A DNA stretch of 64,000 nucleotides from Armatimonadota bacterium. Lineage in GTDB: Bacteria; Sysuimicrobiota; Sysuimicrobiia; Sysuimicrobiales; Humicultoraceae. The DNA lies in assembly GCA_016869025.1 (NCBI GenBank), contig VGFA01000004.1:62001-126000 (forward strand). The letters are read 5' to 3'. A program made the position numbers and the translations under genes. This document shows, one piece after another, positions 41,979 through 50,835 of the stretch (position 1 is its first letter; every line of letters begins with the position of its first letter). The notes below the pieces were generated by a model, which worked only from the letters and a program-made list of their open reading frames with translations, did not search any database and had not been told where the DNA came from.

Positions 41979-42866
41979 GTGCCAAACATAGTCACGCTCC
42001 TCACGTATGGCATCGCCATTGTCATCGCGGGCATGATCGTCATTGGCTCGGTGGTCAAGATCGTCCGCGAGTATCAACGCCTGGTCGTGTTCCGGTTCGG
42101 CCGAAGCATCGGCCGCCGGGGACCGGGCATCGTGCTGTTGATCCCGCTCGTGGACAGGGCGGTGTGGGTGGACCTCCGCGAGTTGTTCCTGGAGATCCCT
42201 TCCCAAACCTGCATCACGCGCGACAACGCGCCGATCAACATTGACTTCCTCATCTACTGGAAGGTCGTGGACCCCGAGCACTCGGTGATCCAGGTGGCCG
42301 ACTTCGCCGGCGCGGCGCGAGGCATCGCCACGACCACGCTGCGCGCGGTGATTGGCGACATCATCCTCGACGACGTGCTGGCCCGCCGCGAGCAGATCAA
42401 CAACGTGCTGCGGGCGAAGCTCGACGAGGTGACCGAACGCTGGGGCGTCAAGGTCACCACGGTCGAGATACGCGAGATCCTGCCGCCCAAGGACGTCCAG
42501 GAGGCCATGACCCGGCAGATGTCGGCCGAGCGGACGCGCCGCGCCGTCGTCACAGAGGCCGATGGTAAGAAGCAGGCCACGATCACCGTGGCCGAGGGCG
42601 ACAAGCAGTCGGTGATCCTGCGGGCTGAGGGCGACCGGCAGGCAGCGATCCTACGGGCCGAGGGCTTCGCCCTGGCGCTGGAGAAGATCTTCAGCATCGC
42701 CAAGACAGTGGACAGCAAGACGATGGCACTGCAGTACCTGGAGGCGTTGAAGTCCCTGGGCCAGGGCGCCGCGACCAAGTTCATCTTCCCGATGGAGTTC
42801 ACCAAACTCCTCGCACCGCTTGCGGAGATGACCGAGAAGGGGTTCAAGGAAACGAAGGAGACATAG
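41979..42866 (+). CDS. Slipin (stomatin-like SPFH-domain membrane protein)
   Basis: A 295-residue SPFH protein. One N-terminal membrane segment (5-27) precedes the SPFH domain: EYQRLVVFRFGRSIGRRGPGIVLLIPLVDR, VDLRELFLEIPSQTCITRDNAPINIDFLIYWKV, and LRAVIGDIILDDVLARREQIN. A charged helical region follows with repeats EADGKKQA, EGDKQSV and EGDRQAA that build oligomers. Slipins scaffold membrane microdomains and are often beside an NfeD-type protein, which is absent here. The start is GTG with GGGAGGTG upstream. It is divergent from the ROK gene. Confidence 0.93.
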   Translation: MPNIVTLLTYGIAIVIAGMIVIGSVVKIVREYQRLVVFRFGRSIGRRGPGIVLLIPLVDRAVWVDLRELFLEIPSQTCITRDNAPINIDFLIYWKVVDPEHSVIQVADFAGAARGIATTTLRAVIGDIILDDVLARREQINNVLRAKLDEVTERWGVKVTTVEIREILPPKDVQEAMTRQMSAERTRRAVVTEADGKKQATITVAEGDKQSVILRAEGDRQAAILRAEGFALALEKIFSIAKTVDSKTMALQYLEALKSLGQGAATKFIFPMEFTKLLAPLAEMTEKGFKETKET

Positions 42867-42923
42867 CCGGCGCGAGGCACAGCCCGCGCGGCGGCCGCCC
42901 GCCGGCCGCGGGCCTGACAACAC

Positions 42924-42951
42924 AGGCGCCGCCCCCGAGGGGGCGGCGTCT
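42924..42951. terminator. Hairpin between convergent slipin and TRAP genes
   Basis: A 12-pair stem joins 42924-42935 and 42940-42951 (one G-T pair) around a 4-base CGAG loop, with GGCGCCGCCCCC as the left core. There is no T-run on either side. It may serve as a bidirectional terminator. Confidence 0.65.
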
Positions 42952-42984
42952 GGTATTCGCAGTCTGACGGCGTAATCCGCCGTC

Positions 42985-44970
42985 CTAGGGCGTGCGCCTG
43001 AGTCTCTGCGACGCGTAGACGAGCAGTATCAACCCGAGCCCAATCAGGTCCGTCACAATCCCCGGCTTGATCAGCGTGAACGCCGCGACCAGCATCGGAA
43101 TGCGCTCCCACCATGCCATCCGCTTCAGGAGGTATCCCTGCGTCGCGGCGACGAACGCCAGCATCCCTACCAGCGCGGTGAGGATCACGTGGGCGCCGTG
43201 GGCAAACCCGCCGACGTTGATGAGCAGCAATTCGGGGTTGAAGATGAACAGAAACGGCAGGATGGCCGTACGCATGTCGTAGATGAAGCCCTGGATCCCG
43301 GTCTTGATGGGGTCCGAACGGGCGATCGCCGCGGCCGCGTACGCGGCCAGCCCGACGGGGGGCGTGTCGTCGGCCAGGATGCCGAAGAAGAACACGAACA
43401 GGTGGATGGCCACGATCGGGATGTCCATCCCCGCGGCCTTCGTCAGGTTGACTATGACCGGCGCGACGAGGGCGGCCATTACGATGTAGTTGGCAGTAGT
43501 AGGCAGGCCCATCCCCAGGATGAGTGAGGCCACCGCGGCAAGCACCAGGACGACGATAATGTTGCCGCCGGAGAGGGTCTGCACGATGTCGGTGAGCCCG
43601 AAGCCCAGGCCCGTCATCGTCACTATCCCCACGATGATTCCTGCTGCGGCGGTCGCGATCGCGATCGTGACCATGTTGCGCGCCCCGGCCTCGAATCCGC
43701 CTATCACCGACGTCCAGGCCTGCCTGAGGCCGACGACGATCCCTTCGCGGCGCTGCACCGAACGCCAGAGTTCCTGGACCAGGATGAGGACGATCAGGAG
43801 AAGCATGGCGTTGAGCGCGCTGCGCTCAGGGGTAAGCCGGATGATGATCAGGGCGTAGAGCAGGTAGGCGACCGGGATCAGGTAGTGCAGCCCCGAGAAC
43901 AGAGTCGGCCAGAAGAGGGGCAGTTCGACCCTGGGCAAACTCTTGATGTCGAGCTTCAAGGCCTCCAGGTGCACGACGTAGAACAGCGCGATGTAGCTCA
44001 GCACCGCCGGAACCGCCGCGTAGACGATCAGCTTCGCATACGGGATCCCCAGGAAATCCGCCATGATGAACGCCGCGGCGCCCATTACCGGGGGCATGAG
44101 CTGCCCGTTGGTGGAGGCGGCCACCTCGGTGGCTGCGGCCTTCTCGGGTGTGTACCCCACGCGCTTCATCAGGGGGATCGTGAATGTGCCGGTGGTCACC
44201 ACGTTGGCGATAGAGGACCCGGATACCACGCCGGTCAGCATGCTGCCTACGACCGCAGCCTTGGCAGGTCCGCCCCTGAAGGTGCCGAGCAGGCTGTAGG
44301 CAAGGTCCACGAAGAACCGGCCCGCCCCTGCCTTGTCCAGCAGCGCGCCGAAGAGAACGAACAGGAACACGAAAGTGGCCGACACCCTTATCGGCGTGCC
44401 CCAGATCCCCTCGGCGGTCAGGTACAGTTGCTGGATGATCTGGCTCCAGCGATACCCGCTGTGCAGGAAGAGCACATCCGGGGGGCGGATGGGCACGATC
44501 CCCGACGGCCCCATGGCTGCGTAGAGGACCAGCACCCCGGCGATGATCGGGAGGGCCGGGCTCACCACGCGGAACGAGGCGATGAACAGCGCCACCAGGG
44601 TAATGGTGCCCATGACCACGTCGCGCTGGTTCGGTACCCCGCCCCGCACCGCGACGATGCCGTAGTAGTCCACCACGACGTACATGGCGCCGACGACCCC
44701 CAGGATCGGCAGCGCCCAATCAATCAGCGGGATGCGATCCCTCGGACCACGCCGTGACGGGTAGGCGAGGAAAGCCAGCGCGAAGGCGAACGCCAGGTGA
44801 ATGGGGCCCAGGCGCAGCGGATCAATCCTGCCGCTCCACGTCGCCCAGACCTGGAACACGCTCCACCCAACCGCCAGGAGGAACAGCAGCCATCGCTGCC
44901 AGGCGATCTTGGGGGCCCTGGCCCCGAACTCGACTGCCTGCCTCAGTTCCTCGGCCTTGTTCACGCTCAT
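42985..44970 (-). CDS. TRAP transporter fused permease (DctQM), TAXI class
   Basis: A 661-residue membrane protein combining the small four-helix DctQ part (about 30-150) and the large DctM part with re-entrant segments (about 160-640). TRAP-type landmarks include VVGSMLTGVVSGSSIANVVTTGTFTIPLMKRVGY, the STNGQLMPPVMGAAAFIMADFLGIPY loop, and ILGMGLPTTANYIVMAALVAPVI with FFGILADDTPPVGLAAYAAAAI. Fused permeases of this kind use TAXI-type binding proteins, as encoded directly upstream. It works as a sodium- or proton-coupled importer, not with ATP. The substrate may be a carboxylate or an amino acid. MSVNKAEE is the likely start. Confidence 0.94.
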   Translation of the reverse strand: MSVNKAEELRQAVEFGARAPKIAWQRWLLFLLAVGWSVFQVWATWSGRIDPLRLGPIHLAFAFALAFLAYPSRRGPRDRIPLIDWALPILGVVGAMYVVVDYYGIVAVRGGVPNQRDVVMGTITLVALFIASFRVVSPALPIIAGVLVLYAAMGPSGIVPIRPPDVLFLHSGYRWSQIIQQLYLTAEGIWGTPIRVSATFVFLFVLFGALLDKAGAGRFFVDLAYSLLGTFRGGPAKAAVVGSMLTGVVSGSSIANVVTTGTFTIPLMKRVGYTPEKAAATEVAASTNGQLMPPVMGAAAFIMADFLGIPYAKLIVYAAVPAVLSYIALFYVVHLEALKLDIKSLPRVELPLFWPTLFSGLHYLIPVAYLLYALIIIRLTPERSALNAMLLLIVLILVQELWRSVQRREGIVVGLRQAWTSVIGGFEAGARNMVTIAIATAAAGIIVGIVTMTGLGFGLTDIVQTLSGGNIIVVLVLAAVASLILGMGLPTTANYIVMAALVAPVIVNLTKAAGMDIPIVAIHLFVFFFGILADDTPPVGLAAYAAAAIARSDPIKTGIQGFIYDMRTAILPFLFIFNPELLLINVGGFAHGAHVILTALVGMLAFVAATQGYLLKRMAWWERIPMLVAAFTLIKPGIVTDLIGLGLILLVYASQRLRRTP

Positions 44971-44995
44971 GGGCGCCTCCATTCTCTGCGCGGCG

Positions 44996-45029
44996 AAAAA
45001 AGGCCCGGCCCCAGGGAGGGGCCGGGCCC
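44996..45029 (-). terminator. Intrinsic terminator between TAXI and TRAP permease genes
   Basis: On the minus strand a perfect 11-pair stem (45018-45028 with 45002-45012; loop of 5) is followed directly by six T (44996-45001). It is the only textbook Rho-independent terminator in the window and lies inside an operon, just before the permease start. Partial readthrough would give much more binding protein than permease. Confidence 0.85.
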
Positions 45030-45041
45030 TAGGGCATGTGC

Positions 45042-46031
45042 CTATTTGGGCGGCAGGAGCCGCTCAGGAATCCTTATGTTCTTCTCCTGGTAGAATCGAA
45101 CGGCGCCGGGATGCAGCGGGATGGCCATTCCCTCCAGCGCCTTCAGCGGATGGAAGTAGCGCTCCAGGTTGGAGTGGAGCCCCCTGAACTCGTCAACCTT
45201 CTCGTCCAGCAGTAGTTTGGTGATTCGGTACACCACGTCCCCGGACACGTCGGTGGATGTCACCAGGGACGCCAGCACGGTAACCGTCACGACAGGCGCG
45301 TCCACGCCCCGGTAGACGCCCGCCGGAATCCCGAAGGCGCTGAGGAACGGGTACTTCTCCCTGATGTCGCGGAGCTTCATCGGTTCGATCGCGAGGAACT
45401 CGATGGGCGCGGTCAGGGCCGCCTGCATGATCGCGGCGTTGCCCAAGCCAACCGTGTAGAACATGGCGTCAATGCGCCCGTCCTGCAGCAGCTGCACGCC
45501 CGTCGTGGCCGACCCGCGCACCGCCTGCCCCAGATCGGCGAACGTCAGGCCGTACCCCTCGAGCACCTGCTTGGAGTTCTGCTCGGCGCCGCTGCCGACA
45601 TCACCGACGTAGACCTGCTTACCCTTCATGTCGGAGACGGTCTTGATCCCGCGATCGCGGCGCGCCAGGATGTGGATCGGCTCCGGGTACAGCACTACCA
45701 TTCCCCGCAGCTTGGTGGTGGGCTTGCCACGGAACGCCTCGACGACCGTCCCGCCGTAGGCATAGAACGATATGTCGTTCTGGGCCAGCGCCATCTGCAG
45801 CTCGCCGCCCTGGATCGCGGTGACGTTGAAGACGCTGCCACCTGTGGAGCGAGCGTTGGCCCGCCATCCGATGTTGGCGTCGTTGATCATCTTCGCCATG
45901 CCGACTGCGATCGGGAAGTAAACCCCGGTGGTCCCACCGGAGCCAATCGTCAGGAACCCTGTCTGGGCCGAAACGCCCGCCGCGAGGGCGAGCACCAGCA
46001 GGGATGTCAGTACCAGCATGCGGTGCTTCAT
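45042..46031 (-). CDS. TAXI-family TRAP transporter substrate-binding protein
   Basis: A 329-residue exported receptor. The signal peptide (1-22) ends in AAGVSAQ. GFLTIGSGGTTGVYFPIAVGMAKMINDAN is the family signature, followed by STGGSVFNVTAIQGGELQMALAQNDISFYAYGG, KGKQVYVGDVGSGAEQNSKQVLEGYGL and IDAMFYTVGLGNAAIMQ. The ATG at 46031 follows AGGAGGTG. It serves the fused permease encoded after it. Members of this class bind glutamate-like or dicarboxylate compounds, but the ligand here is not known. Confidence 0.94.
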   Translation of the reverse strand: MKHRMLVLTSLLVLALAAGVSAQTGFLTIGSGGTTGVYFPIAVGMAKMINDANIGWRANARSTGGSVFNVTAIQGGELQMALAQNDISFYAYGGTVVEAFRGKPTTKLRGMVVLYPEPIHILARRDRGIKTVSDMKGKQVYVGDVGSGAEQNSKQVLEGYGLTFADLGQAVRGSATTGVQLLQDGRIDAMFYTVGLGNAAIMQAALTAPIEFLAIEPMKLRDIREKYPFLSAFGIPAGVYRGVDAPVVTVTVLASLVTSTDVSGDVVYRITKLLLDEKVDEFRGLHSNLERYFHPLKALEGMAIPLHPGAVRFYQEKNIRIPERLLPPK

Positions 46032-46137
46032 CCTGCCTTCACCTCCTGGAGTCCGTTGCTTGTAAACCATCCTCGAAAACCGTCGCGCAGTCGCGGGGTG
46101 GGTGGACGTGTATGCGGCGTGTACGGTGCACCTGTAA

Positions 46138-46167
46138 AATATACCGCGCCCGCCAGAAGCCAGTCAA
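46138..46167 (-). promoter_or_regulatory. Promoter of the TAXI-TRAP operon
   Basis: On the minus strand TTGACT (46162-46167) and TATATT (46138-46143) are 18 bases apart. The start codon is about 107 bases further, leaving a roughly 100-base leader in which I saw no obvious riboswitch. Confidence 0.65.
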
Positions 46168-46253
46168 CACGCACGTGGCGAATCAGCGACAGGAGGGACT
46201 TCCAACAGGCGGTAAGGAAATACCTCTGGACGGTGAAGGGCCCAGCGGAGATC

Positions 46254-47267
46254 ATGGGACACCAGCGGATCATTGATGTCATTGCGCTCTCGCACAGACT
46301 CGTGCGCGAGCACCTGGGCGTGCGGGCCGGGGAACGCGTCCTGATCGTCGCCGATCCGGCCACCGAACGCGCAATCTACCTGGCACTGGCCGGCGCAGTC
46401 CAGGCCGCGGGCGCCGAGTACACCGTGGCGATCATGCCCACCAGGAACGCGCAGGAGGCCACGCGTCTCACCGCGGCCATCGAGAGCGCGCTCCTGGCCT
46501 CTGACGTGCTCATCGGCGTCACCAGATCGTCCGGCGCCCCCACCTACTCCCGCAAGGTCGCGGAGTTGCTGGCCGCGCGGCGCCTCCGGTCGCTGTCCAT
46601 GGTGATGCGCGACCTGGACAACTACCTGGCCGGATCGGCCACGGCCGACTACGAGGCGCTCGAAGCGCTGGGGCAGCGCGTGGCCGCGCTCTGGGCCGGC
46701 TCAGAGGAGATCCGCGTCGTTACGCAGGCCGGGACCGACCTTCGCGCAGGCGTCACGCACGAGCCGGTGATGGGCCAGGTGGTAATCGTGGAGTGCGGCC
46801 TGGCCCGGGAGCCCGGCAGGGAAGCGGCCTTCTCGGACGGCGAGGTGTCCCAGCGCCCCAGGTCCGGAACCGCCCGCGGTGTTGTCGTGGTGGACGGGCC
46901 GGCCGCAGGCCTGCGCGGGAGCGATCCATTCGTCATGGAGGTTGAGGAAGGGAGCATAGTGCGCGTTTCCGGGACAGGCGGGCGTACCCGCCAGCTAGAG
47001 GCGGTCTTACGTTCGGTCCCTGGCGCGCGTCACCTCGCCGAGATCGGCATAGGACTCAATGGCAGCGCGCTGCGGTCCGGTGACTTCGAGGAAGAGAAGA
47101 AGGCACTGGGCAACGTGCATCTCGGCCTGGGTGACGACATCTTCTACGGCGGGAGAAACGCCTGTTCCATCCACTGGGATATGGTACTCTACGACGCCAC
47201 GGTCTTGCTGGATGGTCAGGAGTTGTTCCGGGAGGGAAGACTCCTGCTCCCGGACCTCTCCTCATGA
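46254..47267 (+). CDS. M29-type aminopeptidase (AmpS/aminopeptidase T family)
   Basis: A 337-residue protein of the family that holds thermophilic aminopeptidases T/S and 2,5-dihydroxypyridine dioxygenase. Visible landmarks are VREHLGVRAGERVLIVADP near the N-terminus, the DVLIGVTRSSGAPTYSRKV segment, and the C-terminal metal-site region EIGIGLNGSALRSGDFEEEKKALGNVHLGLGDDIFYGGRNACSIHWDMVLYDATV, with E, E, H and D in the usual places. The N-terminal third is shorter than in classical AmpS. ATG at 46254 follows CGGAG. It overlaps the CoA-transferase as ATGA, so a catabolic role on a cyclic or amide compound is as likely as peptide hydrolysis. Confidence 0.8.
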   Translation: MGHQRIIDVIALSHRLVREHLGVRAGERVLIVADPATERAIYLALAGAVQAAGAEYTVAIMPTRNAQEATRLTAAIESALLASDVLIGVTRSSGAPTYSRKVAELLAARRLRSLSMVMRDLDNYLAGSATADYEALEALGQRVAALWAGSEEIRVVTQAGTDLRAGVTHEPVMGQVVIVECGLAREPGREAAFSDGEVSQRPRSGTARGVVVVDGPAAGLRGSDPFVMEVEEGSIVRVSGTGGRTRQLEAVLRSVPGARHLAEIGIGLNGSALRSGDFEEEKKALGNVHLGLGDDIFYGGRNACSIHWDMVLYDATVLLDGQELFREGRLLLPDLSS

Positions 47268-48463
47268 GGTCTCTGGAGGGACTCACCGTCCTCGATCTCA
47301 CGCGGGTGCTGGCAGGCCCGTTCTGCACACAGATCCTCTCCGACCTGGGCGCCGTTGTCTGGAAGATCGAGCCCCCCTGGGGCGACGACACCCGCAGATG
47401 GGGCCCGCCGTATGCCGAAGGGGAGAGTGCCTACTATCTGTCCGCCAACCGAGGCAAGAAGAGCATTGCGGTGAACCTCAAGTCCGGACGCGGTCAGGCA
47501 GTGGTGCGGGAACTCGCTCTGCGCGCCGACGTCCTCGTGGAGAACTTCAAGCCGGGCGATCTCGCCAGGGCTGGGCTCGACTACGACGGCTTGGCGCCGC
47601 TCAATCCCGGTCTGGTCTATGCATCCATAACGGGATTCGGCCATGATGGACCCCGTGCCGATGAGCCGGGTTACGACCTGGCGCTTCAAGGTATGACCGG
47701 AATCATGAGCGTGACCGGAGAGCCGGGCGGGCCCCCGGTCAGGATCGGGGTCGCCTGGATAGATGTGCTCACCGGCCTGGTCGCCGCGGTCGGGATCCTG
47801 GCCGCGCTGCGCGACCGGGATCGCCGGGGGCAGGGACAGCACCTCGACCTGTCTCTGTTCGATGTCGGCCTAATGTGCATGGCCAACCAGGCCCAGGGTT
47901 ACCTGCTGAGCGGAGAGCCACCCGGACGGCTGGGCAGCGCCCACCCTCAGATCGTGCCATACCAGGCGTTTCAGGCCCTCGACGGATGGTTCATCCTCGC
48001 TGTGGGAAACGACGCGCAGTACCACAAGATGGTCGAGGCGATCGGGCAGCCGGGGCTGGGAGCGGATGCCCGGTTCAAGACCAACGCCGACCGTGTGCGC
48101 ACCCGTGAAGCCCTAGTGGAAGCGCTCGCCATCGTCTTCGCCGCCCGGCCCAGGGAGGAATGGCTCCGCGCCCTGAAGGCCGCAGGGGTGCCGGCTGCGC
48201 CCGTGTGGGATCTGCGCGAGGCGTTCGCGGACCCGCACGCGCGGGCACGGGATGTGATCTGGAACGTCGGACACCCGACCCTGGGCGAGATCCCGCTGGT
48301 GGCCAACGCCCTCCAGCACATGCGAGGAACGCCTGCGGCACCAGGAGCGCATCCTCCTCTGCTGGGAGAGCACACGCGCGCGATTCTGGCGGAGGTGCTC
48401 GCGATGCCTCCGGAAGAGATCGCCTCCCTCGAAGCAGAGGGAGCGATCCTGACGCGGCCCTAG
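47264..48463 (+). CDS. CaiB/BaiF family III CoA-transferase
   Basis: A 399-residue transferase that moves CoA between carboxylic acids. MRSLEGLTVLDLTRVLAGPFCTQILSDLGA is the family N-terminus. D167 in PVRIGVAWIDVLTGL is the catalytic aspartate that forms the acyl-anhydride. ADVLVENFKPG, GFGHDGPRADEPGYDLALQGMTG, and the C-terminal LLGEHTRAILAEV are typical. The acid used cannot be named. Coupling with the upstream M29-type gene and closeness to the TRAP transporter suggest uptake and activation of an organic acid. Confidence 0.92.
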   Translation: MRSLEGLTVLDLTRVLAGPFCTQILSDLGAVVWKIEPPWGDDTRRWGPPYAEGESAYYLSANRGKKSIAVNLKSGRGQAVVRELALRADVLVENFKPGDLARAGLDYDGLAPLNPGLVYASITGFGHDGPRADEPGYDLALQGMTGIMSVTGEPGGPPVRIGVAWIDVLTGLVAAVGILAALRDRDRRGQGQHLDLSLFDVGLMCMANQAQGYLLSGEPPGRLGSAHPQIVPYQAFQALDGWFILAVGNDAQYHKMVEAIGQPGLGADARFKTNADRVRTREALVEALAIVFAARPREEWLRALKAAGVPAAPVWDLREAFADPHARARDVIWNVGHPTLGEIPLVANALQHMRGTPAAPGAHPPLLGEHTRAILAEVLAMPPEEIASLEAEGAILTRP

Positions 48464-48489
48464 ACGATCGCTGCCTGGATTGTCGCTGC

Positions 48490-49590
48490 CTAGATGATCG
48501 CCTTGTGGGTCTCCGTCTCGAACAGGTGCATCTTCCGCATGTCCAGGACGACCTCGGTCGGCTGTCCCATCCGCGCAGAGCTGTGGGCGTCCACGCGGGC
48601 GACGATCGTGGTTGGTCCGGTGCTCAGGTAGAGGATGACGTCCGAACCCAGTGGCTCATGGACCTCCACCATGGCCCGAAGCACCCAGGCAGGGTTCGGA
48701 TCGCGCACGAAGACCACGTCCTGGATGTCCTCTGGTCGAATGCCGAAGACGACCTGCTTGCCAGCACAATCCTTCGCGATCGCCGCCAGGTCAGGAGGCA
48801 TCTCAATGGCAAACGACCCGCAGTCCACGACGAGCGCGCCGTTACGCGGCACAAGCGTGGCCTCGACGAAGTTCATGGCCGGGCTGCCGATGAACCCGGC
48901 GACAAACAGGTTCGACGGCTTCTCGTAGAGGTTGAGCGGGCTGTCTACCTGCTGAACCAGTCCGTCACGCATCACCACGATGCGGTCGCCCATTGTCATG
49001 GCCTCGACCTGGTCGTGAGTGACGTAGATGGTCGTCGTCTGTAGCCGGGCCTGGAGCTTCTTAATCTCCGCGCGCGTCTGTACCCTGAGCTTCGCGTCGA
49101 GGTTCGAGAGAGGCTCGTCCATCAGGAAGACCTGCGGCTCTCGGACGATCGCGCGCCCCAGGGCCACGCGCTGGCGCTGTCCGCCCGAGAGCTGCTTGGG
49201 CTTGCGGTCGAGCAGTCCCTCGATGCCCAGCATCCCCGCGGCCTCCTTGACGCGGCGGTCAATCTCCGCCCGCTGGTACCGGCGCAGCCGCAGGCCGAAC
49301 GCCATGTTGTCGTACACCGACATGTGGGGGTAGAGCGCGTAGTTCTGAAAGACCATCGCGATGTCGCGGTCTTTCGGAGCCACATCGTTGACCAAACGCT
49401 CACCTATGAAGATGTTGCCCGCGGTCGCCTCTTCCAGCCCGGCGATCAATCGGAGCGCCGTCGTCTTGCCGCACCCCGAGGGACCCACGAGCACCGTGAA
49501 CTGCCGGTCGGGAATCTCCAGCGTTACGTCGTTTACCGCGGTAACAGCGCCGAACTTCTTGCTCACCTGTTCGAGGTAGACGCGGGCCAT
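48490..49590 (-). CDS. ABC transporter ATPase, MalK/UgpC (sugar) type
   Basis: A 366-residue ATPase. It has Walker A GPSGCGKTT (36-44), Q-loop FQNYALYPHMSVYDN, signature LSGGQ (134-138), Walker B VFLMDEPLSNLD and the switch histidine in YVTHDQVEAM. A C-terminal OB-type regulatory domain (about 240-366) with FGIRPEDI is typical of the MalK/UgpC/MsmX group. No sugar permease or binding protein is adjacent. In some Firmicutes one such ATPase (MsmX) energises several sugar importers, and a shared role is plausible here. It stands alone between the CoA-transferase and the isomerase gene. Confidence 0.95.
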   Translation of the reverse strand: MARVYLEQVSKKFGAVTAVNDVTLEIPDRQFTVLVGPSGCGKTTALRLIAGLEEATAGNIFIGERLVNDVAPKDRDIAMVFQNYALYPHMSVYDNMAFGLRLRRYQRAEIDRRVKEAAGMLGIEGLLDRKPKQLSGGQRQRVALGRAIVREPQVFLMDEPLSNLDAKLRVQTRAEIKKLQARLQTTTIYVTHDQVEAMTMGDRIVVMRDGLVQQVDSPLNLYEKPSNLFVAGFIGSPAMNFVEATLVPRNGALVVDCGSFAIEMPPDLAAIAKDCAGKQVVFGIRPEDIQDVVFVRDPNPAWVLRAMVEVHEPLGSDVILYLSTGPTTIVARVDAHSSARMGQPTEVVLDMRKMHLFETETHKAII

Positions 49591-49671
49591 TCGAACGCCT
49601 CCGTTTCCTTCCGGATCCAGCGAACGTGCTTCTAGTACACATTCCGCGGGGACAGGTGGCTTCCTGCCGGA

Positions 49672-50790
49672 TCAGCGACCTCCCATCCGCCGCTTGATCT
49701 CCGAGATGATCTCCACCGGGGTCGGATCTACGGCGGTCAGCAGCGCGAGATACACGCTGACCAGATCGCCGAACAGGATCAGAGAGAGAAGGCGCGCCAG
49801 CAGGGCGGTACCCTGAGACCATACCTCGGTGACGCCGTCGGCCCTTCGCTCCAGCAGCTCTCGCGTGATCTCGACCCTGAGCGCGTTGCGGGCTCCCTCG
49901 TCCCGATCGCGCAGGAGCACGGCGTGCAGGCGCGGGTTCCCTCCGCGGATCCCCTCCCACCCAACCGTCTCGTTGTGATTGATTTCGGGAAATGCGTTCC
50001 AGCACGCGAAGACCCTGCTGTTCTCGTTGAGCTGGGTCTTCCAGCGCTGGGCCACCGGTTCAAGCTGTGAAGAGGAAGCGTACACGACGGGAACCGCGTC
50101 CTTCAGCGCCGCGGCCAGCGCCTTTGTGGGATTCCCGCCGGAATGCGCCTCCGGCCCCCACCGCACGGCCAGTTCGCCCAGCACTGCTGCCGCCTCGCGG
50201 ACTTCGGAATCGCGGACTTCGGGATCGGTGACGCCGCTGACACCCAGCCGGTCGGTGATGCGTAGCAGCGGCATCAGCATGTACGGCAGCGCCGCGCGCG
50301 GTGGGAGCCCGGGCGGCACGCGCACGACCGGGTGGCCGTCGCAAGCCGCGAGCCCGGCCAGCGTCCCTCCCGAGGTCACGGCGACGACCGCTGCGCCGGC
50401 GGCGTGTGCCTCCTTGTAGGCGGCCAGCGTCTCCTCTGTGTTCCCTGAGTAGGAGCACGCGAAGATCAGCGTGTCGCGCCCGACGAACGCCGGCAGCCGG
50501 TAGTCCTTGACCGTGATCACGGGGACGGCGGCGGTCGGAGCCAGCAGCGCGCGAAGGAGGTCGCCGCCGATGCCGGACCCACCCATCCCACTGACGATAA
50601 CCGCGCATGGACTCACCGGGGTCAGCGCCAGATCAGACGCAGCTTCCCAGCCCTCGACGGTCATCGCGCCCAAACGCAGGACCAGACCCAGCATCCCGCC
50701 GGGGTCAAGGCGGGCGATCTCCTGGCTGTCATCAAGGACCATAGGGTACGTGTTCGGACGCACGCCAGGGATTCCTTTGTAGGGGCTCAC
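49672..50790 (-). CDS. Bifunctional phosphoglucose/phosphomannose isomerase
   Basis: A 372-residue SIS-domain isomerase that interconverts glucose-6-phosphate, fructose-6-phosphate and mannose-6-phosphate. VSGMGGSGIGGDLLRALL, FACSYSGNTEETLAAYKEA, LPPRAALPYMLMPLL, WKTQLNENSRVFACWNAFPEINHNETVGWEG and DPTPVEIISEIKRRMG mark the archaeal/thermophile-type PGI/PMI family. The family is distinct from classical Pgi. The GTG at 50790 has no clear ribosome binding site; residue M17 (MVLDDSQEI) is an alternative start. It would link the glycogen genes with central metabolism. Confidence 0.9.
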   Translation of the reverse strand: MSPYKGIPGVRPNTYPMVLDDSQEIARLDPGGMLGLVLRLGAMTVEGWEAASDLALTPVSPCAVIVSGMGGSGIGGDLLRALLAPTAAVPVITVKDYRLPAFVGRDTLIFACSYSGNTEETLAAYKEAHAAGAAVVAVTSGGTLAGLAACDGHPVVRVPPGLPPRAALPYMLMPLLRITDRLGVSGVTDPEVRDSEVREAAAVLGELAVRWGPEAHSGGNPTKALAAALKDAVPVVYASSSQLEPVAQRWKTQLNENSRVFACWNAFPEINHNETVGWEGIRGGNPRLHAVLLRDRDEGARNALRVEITRELLERRADGVTEVWSQGTALLARLLSLILFGDLVSVYLALLTAVDPTPVEIISEIKRRMGGR

Positions 50791-50835
50791 TGCTGTGCGG
50801 GAGGGGCGAAGGAGGCAGCAGCGAACCCATCCACA

